Positions 17,634-27,468 are shown, counted from the stretch's first letter. The stretch is DNA of 64,000 nt from Clostridium cellulovorans 743B (GCF_000145275.1 NC_014393.1:372001-436000), one strand, 5' to 3'. Notes: generated from the letters alone by a model not told the origin. Made by a program: numbers and translations.

Positions 17634-20543
17634 TTATTCTTCATCAGAATCGATTTTTAATCTTTCGTAGATTGCATTTTCAGATTTATTTTGTTTTTCT
17701 CTATTGGATTCTATTAGTTGTTTTATATATATTTTAGCTTCTTGAAGTTTAGTTAAGTCAAGTATTTCTGGCCTGGATTGTTGGATAAATAAGCTATAGG
17801 CTCTAATAGCCCATTTTTCATCATCAGTAAAGAATTTCTCTTCTTTCAAGGGTGATGATGTAAATTCTATTTTAAAATCATTTTCTAAGGAAGTTATCAA
17901 GTTATTTAGTATATCTTTTATATCAATACTTTGAATTTTATGCGCATAAAGTAGTTTTTTTAAATCATCAACAACATTAAAGTATAAATCTAAGTTTATA
18001 ATTTTAATAGGCATTTCATTATCCTCATGTGATGAGGTTCCCATTTCAGTAAATGAATTGAACCTAGAAAATAATTTTGTTTTTAGGTTTTCTATATGAA
18101 TTTTAATAGTGGAATCACTAGTATCCACAGCAAACAAGGTTTGTAACTTTTCTGTTGAAGAACTTATGTCAATCATTAAGTTGCTATAGTTATTATATCT
18201 TGTTAAAATTTGGTTGATAAAGTGACGAGAAAAGCTGCTATAAATTGAGCTTTGGATAGTAGTGTCTATGTTTAAGTAAGTATTTTCATTTTCTAAGTGT
18301 TTATTATGAATATTGTACAATAAATTTGAAGTTGTAGATAAATCTGAAGGTGAATTAATATGCAAATTATCTTTGTAGTTTTTCAGCAATTCTCCTAAAT
18401 AGAAAGTTAAATTTTCTGAAGAAATTAAAATAGGTTTACTATTTTCAGTACATGCATTTTTGAAAGCTAATTTCATAATTCTAAAGAAATTATAAATTCC
18501 TGTGTGAAGTGTGTTGTAGGAATTACCAAATGAGTTGCTTATGAAATTATCAAAAATAGAATAAAATATTATGCTTACATATGTAGTATCATCTGTTTCA
18601 TATGTTTTGGACAGAATGAAATCCTTGATAGAATTTAGATTAATATTCTTTTTTTTCTTTCTAACTTTTAAAAATTCATAAAATTTTATATATGAAGAAT
18701 TAAGCCCAAACTCATTATTATAAATGTTTATATTGCTAAATGTAGAAAGAAGAAATTCTGAATCAAAGAAAAACTTATATATATTTTGACTTACACCCAA
18801 GTTATTTTCACTCAGTAAAGCAAATATGAAATGCTTATATGAAATATTTGGAATATATAGAACAGCTGGACATACTTGTGAAATATTTGGATTATAAGGA
18901 TATACTTCACTTAGGTCTTGATCATTAATAAGTATATACAAAGAAAATTTCAATGAATTTTTTCTTTCTTCTTTTATATGTTGAATATTAGGTAAAAGTA
19001 AAGTTATAAAATAGCAAAGATAAAAAAGCGAATATTTTGTTCGTTTATTATATAACATTGAAGAGTTATCAGCCATTGGCTGAATTAATAGATTTAGTTG
19101 ATAAAAGTCAATTTTACTTTGTTCTTCAGTTGAACTCCACAAAATATAATTCTGAAGAATATCATTTTTATGAGGTGATAACAAATTAGAAGAATCTATA
19201 ATTACATCAATTAAGTTTTTGACATCTACAAAGAATAAACTTGTTGGTTCTTCATTATTATATGATGAAATTTTAACATAGTCAGTTCTATGTAGCCTAT
19301 CTAGGATAAGGTATACATTCACAAGACCTCTCGAAGTAATATCAAACATATTATATGCTGGATAAAAGTATTCAGGATTTTCTTCATCACTTTCTTTTTC
19401 AAACCCAAAAATATTCTCAATTTTACAAACATCTGAATTAGGATTATATAGTTTACTACTAATTTCGAGTAATGATTTTAATAATCCATATAGAGTTTTT
19501 TGTTTTTCTTCTATCTTATTTTTATTACTAAATTTATAAGTAGGCTTAAGTGCTAAGTCCCAATAATTCACATAATGTCTGTAAGCATTAGGAAAAACCT
19601 TTTTCATATATTCATAAGCCAGAACTTGCTTACTTTGAAGAATAGGTCTTTTTTCTATTATATGTTCAGTAAGGTTTATATTAGCTACTGATAAATTTTC
19701 TTTCTTAAGTAAAGAAACAGTAAAAGCCTCTGTGAATGTGTCGTAATCCCCAGAAACAAAGCAAACTATATTTGGATGAGCAGCATATTTTAATATAGCT
19801 TCAATAATTTCATGGCATTTAGATGTATTTAAATCCACATCATCTATAAAAATAAATATTAGAGGTTCTTTTTCATTTTTTTCATTTAAACATCCATTAA
19901 TTAGTGATTTTTTTACTTTTACAAATTCATTTATAAACTGAGCAAATTTCTTAGAGAACTCCATATCAGCATTAAATATATAAGAAGTCTTTTTTACATA
20001 AGAATTCATATCTGTATATGAATTTGTTAGTAATGTCCTATAATCTTTTTCTGTATAACAGTAAGCTTCTATTAGGTCATTATATATTTTTTGAAGAGGA
20101 TTACTTTCTTTAAAACGACAGTCGCTAAAAAATTGATTTTTTATTTCAAAAGGTAAGATACATGGATTTTCTTCAATCTCTCTTTTTAAGTTATCAAGTT
20201 CTTGCTTAAATAATCCAAGAATACAGCCAATTATTTTACCTTCTGGTCCAATATTATCAGGTTCAAGGATATCTAGGATAATATTCTCTTTATCTTTTTT
20301 TAATTTTTCTATAAGAGTATACATAGTAGAGGTTTTTCCAGTACCTCTATTTCCAAATAAGGCAAGGGTATTATTATATTTCTTATTTGTAGTTATATAT
20401 TTTTTGTCAACGTTTTTTGCTTCTCTTCGTATGTCTTCTATTCTGTCGCAGAGTGCATCATAGGTAGGAACGATAGATTTGACTTCTTCCTTACTAAGCG
20501 GTCTTGCACCTATAAAAATACTCTTATCGTCATCTTCTCTCAT
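17634..20543 (-). CDS. rdrA: RdrA-like P-loop ATPase (RADAR defence)
   Basis: The 969-residue protein has an N-terminal P-loop NTPase domain with Walker A FGNRGTGKTS (63-72) and Walker B IFIFIDDVD (229-237), followed by SGDYDTF, and then a long helical region with no recognised domain. Size, the KAP/AAA-like ATPase and the immediate downstream giant adenosine deaminase all match RdrA of RADAR, which assembles into rings that work with RdrB. AAGGAG precedes the ATG by about 9 bases. The gene is first in the two-gene operon. The whole island is very AT-rich with many Asn, Lys and Ile codons. KAP-type ATPases of other defence systems are the alternative, but the partner argues against that. Confidence 0.85.
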   Translation of the reverse strand: MREDDDKSIFIGARPLSKEEVKSIVPTYDALCDRIEDIRREAKNVDKKYITTNKKYNNTLALFGNRGTGKTSTMYTLIEKLKKDKENIILDILEPDNIGPEGKIIGCILGLFKQELDNLKREIEENPCILPFEIKNQFFSDCRFKESNPLQKIYNDLIEAYCYTEKDYRTLLTNSYTDMNSYVKKTSYIFNADMEFSKKFAQFINEFVKVKKSLINGCLNEKNEKEPLIFIFIDDVDLNTSKCHEIIEAILKYAAHPNIVCFVSGDYDTFTEAFTVSLLKKENLSVANINLTEHIIEKRPILQSKQVLAYEYMKKVFPNAYRHYVNYWDLALKPTYKFSNKNKIEEKQKTLYGLLKSLLEISSKLYNPNSDVCKIENIFGFEKESDEENPEYFYPAYNMFDITSRGLVNVYLILDRLHRTDYVKISSYNNEEPTSLFFVDVKNLIDVIIDSSNLLSPHKNDILQNYILWSSTEEQSKIDFYQLNLLIQPMADNSSMLYNKRTKYSLFYLCYFITLLLPNIQHIKEERKNSLKFSLYILINDQDLSEVYPYNPNISQVCPAVLYIPNISYKHFIFALLSENNLGVSQNIYKFFFDSEFLLSTFSNINIYNNEFGLNSSYIKFYEFLKVRKKKKNINLNSIKDFILSKTYETDDTTYVSIIFYSIFDNFISNSFGNSYNTLHTGIYNFFRIMKLAFKNACTENSKPILISSENLTFYLGELLKNYKDNLHINSPSDLSTTSNLLYNIHNKHLENENTYLNIDTTIQSSIYSSFSRHFINQILTRYNNYSNLMIDISSSTEKLQTLFAVDTSDSTIKIHIENLKTKLFSRFNSFTEMGTSSHEDNEMPIKIINLDLYFNVVDDLKKLLYAHKIQSIDIKDILNNLITSLENDFKIEFTSSPLKEEKFFTDDEKWAIRAYSLFIQQSRPEILDLTKLQEAKIYIKQLIESNREKQNKSENAIYERLKIDSDEE

Positions 20544-21001
20544 GGATTTTTCTCCTTTTTATAACAGATTATCTTAAAATATTATAACATTTTTTCTATA
20601 ATAATGAAGGAATAAATACAATAAATAGAAATTTAGTAATAATAGGAATGATTAAAATTATTAATGTACTCATACGAATTTTTCTCTCAAAATAAGATTG
20701 TTATAAAGCCAATTGGATAAGATATAAAAGTAATGGAAAAATAACAAATAAATAAATCCAATACTGTATATAATAGTTTATGTAAAAACTTTAACAATAG
20801 ATGAGCAGAGTTTGTACGTGCGAGTATACTAATTATCAATACGTATAACCTTGAACATAAGAAATGTAGAGTTGCCAATAATGTTCCTATATTAAATCTA
20901 CATACAGTTGCTAAGAAAATATAGGTTCTTAATCGGAACATCTATAAATTATTTTATAACAAATTTTCATAACCATAAAATCGAGAGGATGGATATGTAC
21001 T
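20544..21001. other. Intergenic region between the RADAR operon and an ABC transporter
   Basis: No credible gene is seen on either strand. The region must hold the rdrA promoter (minus) and the promoter of the ABC operon (plus). Its right end carries one copy of the 75-base dispersed repeat. Nothing else was identified. Confidence 0.4.
20877..20951 (+). repeat. 75-base dispersed repeat, copy 1 of 4
   Basis: This stretch aligns without gaps to 22930-23004, 27233-27307 and 55851-55925. Shared blocks are CAATAAT at the left and TTAATCGGAACAT or close variants at the right. In this copy ATGTTCC (left) and GGAACAT (right) form an inverted repeat. All four copies are intergenic and in the same orientation. 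Confidence 0.65.
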
Positions 21002-21748
21002 ATGTTAGAGACTGAAACAGAGGTTATTACCATATCAAAGGTTGAAGTTAAGCTTGGAGATAATGTTATTTTAAAGGATATAGATCTAAATATCAGAAAA
21101 GGCGAAATAGTTGGCTTCTTGGGACCATCTGGTTCAGGAAAGACAACCTTGGTTAAAGCTATAATTGGTATGAATAAAGCAAGTGGTGGGAATATAGAAG
21201 TACTTGGAGTAAGGATGCCATCTCTAGAAATAGCTACAAAAATAGGGTATATGGCACAAAGCGATGCTTTATATGAAGATCTTAATGCCATGGGAAATCT
21301 TATTTTCTTTGCAGAATTATATGGTGTTAAAAGAAAAGAAGCAAAGATTAGAGCAGAAGAGGTTTTAGCTTTAGTAGGTCTTTCAGAGTATGCTAAAAAG
21401 GCAGTAAGATATTTTTCTGGTGGAATGAAAAGAAGGTTATCTCTAGCTATAGCCTTGATGCACAAACCACAAATTTTAATTCTAGATGAGCCTACAGTAG
21501 GAATTGATCCAGTCCTTAGAAAAAGTTTCTGGAATGAGTTTGAGAAAATAAGAGCTGCTGGAGGAACTATAATTGTCACTACTCATGTAATGGATGAAGC
21601 TTATAAATGTGATAGATTGGCGTTAATAAGAGAAGGGGAAATCATAGCTGAAGGAAGTCCAGAAGAAATTATCAAGGCAACTGGTGCTAGGAATATAGAA
21701 GAAGCCTTCTTATGCTACAGTGGGGTAAAGGAGGAAGCAGAGGCGTGA
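21002..21748 (+). CDS. ABC-2 type transporter ATPase
   Basis: The 248-residue ATPase has Walker A GPSGSGKTT (41-49), signature YFSGGMKRR, Walker B ILILDEPTVGIDP and the switch His in VTTHVMDEAY. The DEPTVGIDP/HVMDEA forms place it with drug- or polymer-exporting ABC-2 systems (CcmA/NatA branch). It overlaps the start of the permease gene (GTGA), so the two are one operon. The ATG at 21002 lies 12-16 bases after a GAGAGGATGG site, a slightly long gap. The substrate cannot be inferred. Confidence 0.88.
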   Translation: MLETETEVITISKVEVKLGDNVILKDIDLNIRKGEIVGFLGPSGSGKTTLVKAIIGMNKASGGNIEVLGVRMPSLEIATKIGYMAQSDALYEDLNAMGNLIFFAELYGVKRKEAKIRAEEVLALVGLSEYAKKAVRYFSGGMKRRLSLAIALMHKPQILILDEPTVGIDPVLRKSFWNEFEKIRAAGGTIIVTTHVMDEAYKCDRLALIREGEIIAEGSPEEIIKATGARNIEEAFLCYSGVKEEAEA

Positions 21749-22815
21749 GGACATTAACTATAGCAAAAAGAGTTGTAAAACAGTTGGTTGGAGATAAAAG
21801 ATCTTTAGGTCTTTTATTCATTGCACCAGTTTTTGTACTATTTTTGCTTAATATAATTTTAAACTCAACCATAGACAAGGCAAATTTAGTGTTACTTAAT
21901 AGTGATAATATGCCTAAGCAATTAATTGAGGCCTTTGAAAAAGAAGCAAATATACAGTTGTCAGAGGAGAAGTCTGATACGTTAGAACAGTTAAAAAGTA
22001 GAGAGATAGACGGAGTTATAGAGTTTAAGGATAATAAAATAATAATCAATCTTGAAGGGTCCCAGACTTATGTTACTGCAGCAGTTACTAAATCAGTTAG
22101 TACTGCTATTAGCCAGTTTACAAAGGATAATTTAGAATCTAAGCCACAACTTAAACAGCTTGGGGTTAAACCACTAGAGAAGGAACTGAATTTTCTAAAC
22201 GGTTCAGAGGATATGACTTCCTTTGATGGAATAGCTCCAATGATGATGGGATTTTTTATTTTCTTCTTTGTTTTTCTCTTAGCTGGAGTATCTTTCCTAA
22301 GAGAAAGAATAAGTGGAACCTTGGATAGATTATTAGCGACACCGATAAAACGTATGGAAATTGTTCTAGGATATTTCTTTGGTTTTGGCTTATTTGTAAC
22401 CTTGCAAACTATAGTTATACAAGTATTTATGGTTTATGGACTAAAGATAGAGATAAAGGGAAATCCTTTTATAGTTCTATTGATAAATATATTGTTAGCA
22501 GCAGGCTCATTAGCCTTAGGAACATTACTTTCAGCTTTTGCTAAAAATGAATTTCAACTGTTTCAATTTATTCCTTTGATAATCGTACCGCAGATTTTGT
22601 TTAGTGGTTTATTTTCTTTAAGAGAAGCACCAATTTGGGTTCTAATGTTATCAAAGATTTTCCCATTAACCTATGGAGCGAGGGCTCTTAGTTCTGTAGT
22701 ATTGAGAGGTGAAGGTTTAAGTGTTGTAGTTGTTGATATAATTGTTTTAACAGGTTATGCAGTATTGTTTATAATTTTAAACTCTCTTGCTTTAAAGAAG
22801 TACAGAAGTTTATAA
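21745..22815 (+). CDS. ABC-2 type transporter permease
   Basis: The 356-residue protein has one N-terminal membrane segment, an extracellular domain of about 150 residues (LLNSDNMPKQLIEAFEKEA…) and five or so C-terminal segments. The motif FLRERISGTLDRLLATPIKR is the signature of the ABC2_membrane_3 (YhgE/DrrB-like) family. The GTG at 21745 is chosen because GGAGG lies 10 bases upstream and it overlaps the ATPase stop in the usual GTGA form; a longer frame starting at 21712 would lie inside the ATPase gene. A 20-bp hairpin terminator follows. Confidence 0.85.
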   Translation: MRTLTIAKRVVKQLVGDKRSLGLLFIAPVFVLFLLNIILNSTIDKANLVLLNSDNMPKQLIEAFEKEANIQLSEEKSDTLEQLKSREIDGVIEFKDNKIIINLEGSQTYVTAAVTKSVSTAISQFTKDNLESKPQLKQLGVKPLEKELNFLNGSEDMTSFDGIAPMMMGFFIFFFVFLLAGVSFLRERISGTLDRLLATPIKRMEIVLGYFFGFGLFVTLQTIVIQVFMVYGLKIEIKGNPFIVLLINILLAAGSLALGTLLSAFAKNEFQLFQFIPLIIVPQILFSGLFSLREAPIWVLMLSKIFPLTYGARALSSVVLRGEGLSVVVVDIIVLTGYAVLFIILNSLALKKYRSL

Positions 22816-22830
22816 AATGGGACATGCAAT

Positions 22831-22880
22831 AATAGGGTATAGAGTGATACAAAGGCTGTATTACTCTATACCCTATTTAT
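22831..22880 (+). terminator. Intrinsic terminator after the ABC-2 operon
   Basis: AATAGGGTATAGAGTGATAC (22831-22850) pairs with GTATTACTCTATACCCTATT (22858-22877) with one wobble pair and a 7-base loop. Confidence 0.75.
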
Positions 22881-22929
22881 TGTTAGCTGTATATAAAGAG
22901 ATTATTAATATTTTGTTAGTTATATAAGG

Positions 22930-23004
22930 TGCAATAATCTTCCTACATTAAGTTCATATACTGCTGATAAAATTAATGTATATTTCTAATGGGAATATAC
23001 ATTA
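22930..23004 (+). repeat. 75-base dispersed repeat, copy 2 of 4
   Basis: It aligns gaplessly with 55851-55925 (the closest pair) and with 20877-20951 and 27233-27307. Conserved blocks include CAATAAT, TTCATATACT and ATGTATATTT. It lies just downstream of the YcxB-like gene's stop. Confidence 0.65.
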
Positions 23005-23022
23005 GTGCTTGATTGTAAATTA

Positions 23023-23565
23023 TTAACCTTTAGTAACAAAATCCTTTTGTTCAACTTCGCAATGCTTCTTTAATATATTCATAAAGATCTTACGTTCGTC
23101 TTGATCCTTAAAGGCTCTTAAAGGTAGTACACAGCAATTAGTATTATCTACATATATAAGTAGAAATTTTTCTGTTTCTTGAACCTTATTTACTCTTTTC
23201 CAGTTAGTTCTAAGTGAACCTTCCTTATTGCTACTTACAACACCTTCGCTAGTTATATCAATTGAGCAATTTCCAAATGGTCCGCCTTCTCCAGATTTTG
23301 CACTAATCTTTCTGATTTTTTTCAAAGCAGAATTTTTATAGTATTTTGGAAATAAAAGAACCCAACCAATATAAAGTGCCACGCAGGCTATTATTGCAGG
23401 AATAAAACCAAAGTGCTTTGCCACGTCGAATACAACTAAGCATACAAGGAATGGTATAACAAATCTTTGAGCTATGAAAGAACTTTTAAATTTTTTAGAA
23501 CCCTTCATATGCATCATGGTAATGTCTAAGTAATCTTCTTCTGTTAGTGTGAAATCAATTTTCAT
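23023..23565 (-). CDS. YcxB-like membrane protein
   Basis: The 180-residue protein has two adjacent membrane segments (FVIPFLVCLVVFDVA and FIPAIIACVALYIGWVLLF) followed by a soluble C-terminal region (LRTNWKRVNKVQETEKFLL, then IYVDNTNCCVLPLRAF) that matches the YcxB-like domain. These proteins have no established function. The gene stands alone on the minus strand with a GGGGAG ribosome binding site before the ATG. Confidence 0.75.
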   Translation of the reverse strand: MKIDFTLTEEDYLDITMMHMKGSKKFKSSFIAQRFVIPFLVCLVVFDVAKHFGFIPAIIACVALYIGWVLLFPKYYKNSALKKIRKISAKSGEGGPFGNCSIDITSEGVVSSNKEGSLRTNWKRVNKVQETEKFLLIYVDNTNCCVLPLRAFKDQDERKIFMNILKKHCEVEQKDFVTKG

Positions 23566-23675
23566 AAGTATCTCCCCTGATTGTAAAAATTTACATGAAA
23601 TAATTATATCATTTAAATGTTGAAAAGTGTATATATTGACGAAAAAAATCTAACGCATAAATCCATAAAATTAAA

Positions 23676-24551
23676 CTAAAGTTCTATTGTATAAGAAGCT
23701 TCAAAGATTTGATCTTTTTCTAAAGAATTCATCCATTGTTTTTCAGAAAATTCACCTGTAAAACCTTCTTGATCGCATCTTCCATACCAAGGTTCAATGC
23801 AAACAAAAGGTGCTTTCCCTGATGCAGGAGACCATAATCCAAATAGTGGAGCATCAAAAGTAACTGTTACATAAGGTTTCTTCTCTGGATTAAGAAGAGA
23901 AACTCTAGAACTTTGGCTATTTTCTATGATAAGAGCATCCTTTGTAAAAAGGTCTTCAGTTATTTTTACAATACCATTCTCAAGAGGAAGTTCATAAGTA
24001 GTTGGATTTAAGCAACCGCCAGTACCTAATAAAGAGTATGTAATATTTTTATTAGAATCAAAACCTATATAGTAATCTGACTGAACTCCTTGTGAATTTA
24101 CTGGGCACATAAATGCTGGATGAGCACCAATTGAGAAATATAAAGTTGTATCACTTGGGTTTGTAACCTTCCAAGAAACTGTTATTTTTCTGCCTTCTAG
24201 TTTGTAGCTAATATCTAAGATGAAGTCAAAAGGATATACTTTTAAGCTTTCTTCGCTTGAAATTAACCTATGAGAAAGCTCTGTTTCAGTTTTAGAGATT
24301 AATTCAAAGACAGAATCTCTAGCAAAACCATGTTGTGACATAGGATAAGTCTTACCTTTGTAAGTAAACTCATTATTAACTAAGCCACCTACGATAGGAA
24401 ATAGAATTGGTGAATGGCGTTTCCAATGAGTTGCATCAGCATTCCATAGGTATTCTGTATCTGTTGAAGCATCTTTTATGCTGCATAGTTCAGCGCCAAG
24501 ATCATTGATAGCTATGATGATATCTGAATTTTTTAAAGTATGTTTTGACAT
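23676..24551 (-). CDS. Aldose 1-epimerase family protein (LacX/YeaD-like)
   Basis: The 291-residue protein has the galactose mutarotase-like beta-sandwich pattern. Conserved elements are HSPILFPIVGGL, MSQHGFARDSVFEL (catalytic-type His), ISIGAHPAFMCP in the form YFSIGAHPAF (second His), and a late Glu in FVCIEPWYGRCD. The order and spacing match the LacX/YphB subgroup of aldose 1-epimerases, which interconvert sugar anomers in the cytoplasm. The ATG at 24551 has GAGAGG upstream; a longer in-frame start at 24578 would precede that site. It lies next to a sugar-binding-like gene on the opposite strand. Confidence 0.85.
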   Translation of the reverse strand: MSKHTLKNSDIIIAINDLGAELCSIKDASTDTEYLWNADATHWKRHSPILFPIVGGLVNNEFTYKGKTYPMSQHGFARDSVFELISKTETELSHRLISSEESLKVYPFDFILDISYKLEGRKITVSWKVTNPSDTTLYFSIGAHPAFMCPVNSQGVQSDYYIGFDSNKNITYSLLGTGGCLNPTTYELPLENGIVKITEDLFTKDALIIENSQSSRVSLLNPEKKPYVTVTFDAPLFGLWSPASGKAPFVCIEPWYGRCDQEGFTGEFSEKQWMNSLEKDQIFEASYTIEL

Positions 24552-24752
24552 AATTAATCCTCTCTTTCTTAATGGCAATGGAAGAACTTTCTATTCAGCT
24601 TAATTGTAAGATATTATAAACTGTTAGTCAACGACTTCATAAGGGGCTTATCCCTAGTGGTCTAAGAAGGAAAATATTATAGTATAAATCTAAACTCTAA
24701 AGCCAACATAATAATGGATTTTTAATTCAATACACATGCATAGGAGACTAAA

Positions 24753-25805
24753 ATGAAATTTTTAAAAAAATCGATATTACTAGCTACTATAACTATTTTA
24801 CTATTGAATAATGCTAACCATACTACAAATGCGAAAGATGCTATTACTAATGAAAAGCCATTTAAAGTAGCTGTTTTTGTAAGAGATATAAATAATTTAT
24901 TGCTCGCCGATGTAAAGGAAAAATTAGAAGAAATTGAGAAAGAAAGTTCTAGTAAAGTTGATTTTATCTTTATTGACTCAAAATGGGATCAAGGCATCCA
25001 GAATCAAAATATACAAGAATCACTTGATAAGGGTTATGACCTTTTTGTAGTTAATCCGGTTTCTGCCAATGCGGATGAAATTAAAGGTACTGTTAGCAAA
25101 GTAGTAACTTTAAATATTCCAGTTATTCTTTTCTTGCCTACATCTTCTTCGTTGACGAAGTCCTTTGAAAATCTGCCTAGAGTTGCAATTATAGCTAGAG
25201 ACCTTCAAGAGTCGGGAGTTAAACAAGGTAAAATACTAGCTAATGTATGGAAGGAAAATAAAGATATTATTGATAAGAATAAAAATAATATACTGGAGTA
25301 TGCAATTTTACAAGGTGCCAAAGATCATTTATCAACAATTGAAAGAACTAAATATTCTATTCAAACACTTACTGAAGAAAACATACAAGTTAAACAACTT
25401 TTCGCAACTACTTGCAATTGGGATAAGGAATGTGCAAGGCTTGCTATCGAATCAGCATTTTTAACACTTAGTAGTAAAATTGAAGCAATAATTTGTAACA
25501 ATGATGAGATGGCTATGGGAGCTATTGAAGCACTCCAAAAATATGGCTATAACAAAGGTGATAAATCAAAATACATCCCTGTTGTAGGAGTTGGTGGACT
25601 ATCTATAGCAAAAGAACTAATTAGCCAAGGAGCTATGACAGGGACTGTTGTTGAAGATGTTCCTACTCATGTAAAGGCAATTTATGATATAGGTCTGAAT
25701 TTAATTTCTGGTAGGAGTATTACTTATGGTACAAATCTCAAAGCTACTGGAGGTAATGTAATTATAATCCCTTATGAAGACTACATATATAATCCAAAAC
25801 TTTAA
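24753..25805 (+). CDS. Galactose-binding-like periplasmic protein (MglB family), second orphan
   Basis: This 350-residue protein is a paralogue of the one at 5502: both share the KAIYDIGLNL / EALYDIGMNL region and ICNNDEMAMGAIEALQKYGYN. It has a signal peptide (KKSILLATITILLLNNANH) without a lipobox Cys. By eye alignment with E. coli MglB, the Asp236 region reads GVGGLSIA instead of GVDALPEA, so a key sugar-contact Asp is missing, and Asp154 is replaced by Ser. No transporter genes are adjacent. It may be a secreted sensor or a diverged binding protein. It has its own AGGAG site. Confidence 0.8.
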   Translation: MKFLKKSILLATITILLLNNANHTTNAKDAITNEKPFKVAVFVRDINNLLLADVKEKLEEIEKESSSKVDFIFIDSKWDQGIQNQNIQESLDKGYDLFVVNPVSANADEIKGTVSKVVTLNIPVILFLPTSSSLTKSFENLPRVAIIARDLQESGVKQGKILANVWKENKDIIDKNKNNILEYAILQGAKDHLSTIERTKYSIQTLTEENIQVKQLFATTCNWDKECARLAIESAFLTLSSKIEAIICNNDEMAMGAIEALQKYGYNKGDKSKYIPVVGVGGLSIAKELISQGAMTGTVVEDVPTHVKAIYDIGLNLISGRSITYGTNLKATGGNVIIIPYEDYIYNPKL

Positions 25806-25903
25806 AATATATTATTTACTAGTGGATGTAGTTGTATTTATAACAAATTTATTACATAATCAAAGGTGAATAAATGTATTATTTATCAAATGGAGGGATA
25901 TTA

Positions 25904-27220
25904 ATGAAAAACAGGTTGAAATCTAAAATTAAAACAGGGCTTATATTAGCAATAGGTATGTTTGTACTTATTTTGGGAAGTACAAATATTCTTACTGCAA
26001 AGGCTAATGAATTAACTTCAGCCTTACAGGAATCTACTATGGTAGACAGTATGAAAAACCCTAGACAAGATGCTACCACGGTTATGTTAGACGGAAAAAT
26101 ATATGTACTGGGAGGCCAAAGTCAAGGGGAGAAGTTAGCTACAGTAGAAGTATATGACCCTGTGAAAAACGTTTGGGCAAGCTTATCAAATATGAATTTA
26201 GCTAGAAGCCATTCAACTGCAGTTGTATTAGGCGAAAAAATATATGTAATTGGTGGATGGGGAAAGACAGGATACCTTTCTTCTGCAGAAGTATATGATC
26301 CTGTAAAAGATAGTTGGACAATCATTAGCAGTATGAAAAGTTCTAGATGCTACCATTCTTCTGTTGTATTGAATGGAAAAATTTATGTAATTGGTGGGCA
26401 AAGTGAATATGGAAAGTTATCTTCAGTGGAAGTATATGATCCAGCAACAAATAGTTGGACAATGGCAGCAAACGTGAAAAATGTAGGAACATTATCTACT
26501 TCAATAGTATTGAATAATAAGATCTATGTAATTGGTGGCCAGAAATCAGGTGCAAAACTTTCTAATGTAGAGGTATATGATCCAGAAAGCAATTTCTGGA
26601 GCACTGTTGCTAGTATGAAGGATGCTAGGATTTGGCATACATCTACTGTAGTAGATGGCAAAATATATGTAATAGGCGGGAGAGGTGGAAGTAAAACTTC
26701 TAATGAACCTCTATCATCAGCAGAAGTATACGATCCAGCAACTAATGCATGGACAATGTTATCGAAGATGAATAATCCTAGAAGGCAACATACTTCAGTT
26801 GAAATGAATGGTGAAATCTATGTTATAGGTGGTTATAACGAAACAGAATATTTATCTTTAATTGAGGTATATAACCCAGCAACAAATACATGGACGACAA
26901 AGGCTAACATGATAGCTGGTAGATATGGTCATTTTTCCTTTGTGTTAAGAGGTGAAATATATTCAATTGGCGGAATAAACAACAATAAGGGAGTAACAAT
27001 AGTTGAAGCCTATAAAAACTCTAAATCAGAGATTAAACTAACTATAACCATGGATAATGACAATATAAAAGCCTATGACATAACAAAAGAAAAATTTGAA
27101 GAATTCTTAAATTGGTATGAGGCTGTTTCAAACAAAGATAAGACTGTTAGTAAAATTTTTACGATTAATAATGATTCAATATTACATGAGGAAATCGAGT
27201 ATTTCACTATGCAAGAATAG
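25904..27220 (+). CDS. Secreted Kelch-repeat protein with clostridial C-terminal module
   Basis: The 438-residue protein has a signal peptide (TGLILAIGMFVLILGSTNIL, then TAKANE) and seven Kelch repeats of about 47 residues, each with (G)KIYVIGG and VEVYDPxTNxW, which should close a seven-bladed propeller. The last ~60 residues (ITMDNDNIKAYDITKEKFEE, then FLNWYE…EEIEYFTMQE) form a module also seen at the end of the next protein. No catalytic motif is visible, so a binding or surface role is likely. The ATG at 25904 has TGGAGGGA upstream; an earlier in-frame ATG at 25874 is possible. No cell-wall anchor was found. Confidence 0.85.
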   Translation: MKNRLKSKIKTGLILAIGMFVLILGSTNILTAKANELTSALQESTMVDSMKNPRQDATTVMLDGKIYVLGGQSQGEKLATVEVYDPVKNVWASLSNMNLARSHSTAVVLGEKIYVIGGWGKTGYLSSAEVYDPVKDSWTIISSMKSSRCYHSSVVLNGKIYVIGGQSEYGKLSSVEVYDPATNSWTMAANVKNVGTLSTSIVLNNKIYVIGGQKSGAKLSNVEVYDPESNFWSTVASMKDARIWHTSTVVDGKIYVIGGRGGSKTSNEPLSSAEVYDPATNAWTMLSKMNNPRRQHTSVEMNGEIYVIGGYNETEYLSLIEVYNPATNTWTTKANMIAGRYGHFSFVLRGEIYSIGGINNNKGVTIVEAYKNSKSEIKLTITMDNDNIKAYDITKEKFEEFLNWYEAVSNKDKTVSKIFTINNDSILHEEIEYFTMQE

Positions 27221-27232
27221 TAGAATATAAGT

Positions 27233-27307
27233 TTCAATAATATTTCTACATTTGATTTATACCACGCATATAAAAGCAGTGTAGATTTTTAATCGGAACA
27301 TATATAA
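27233..27307 (+). repeat. 75-base dispersed repeat, copy 3 of 4
   Basis: It aligns with 20877-20951 best at the right end (TTTTTAATCGGAACATATATAA here against TTCTTAATCGGAACATCTATAA there). It lies between the two Kelch genes. Confidence 0.6.
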
Positions 27308-27468
27308 GAAATTGTACAAGTTCCTTTGGATCATTTTTATCTAAAGAAACTAATAAGTTTTCAATAGAGGATATTTGACGAATAGTTTTTCTTGCAACTT
27401 GTGATAAAATTTTACATAATTATATTGAAATAAAATAAAAACAATATTTTGTAATTGGAGGGATCTAA

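Noticed and set aside
20687..20941. An 84-codon minus-strand frame upstream of the ABC-2 operon
   Set aside because: It reads antisense through the 75-base repeat, has no ribosome binding site and a hydrophobic composition typical of AT-rich chance frames.
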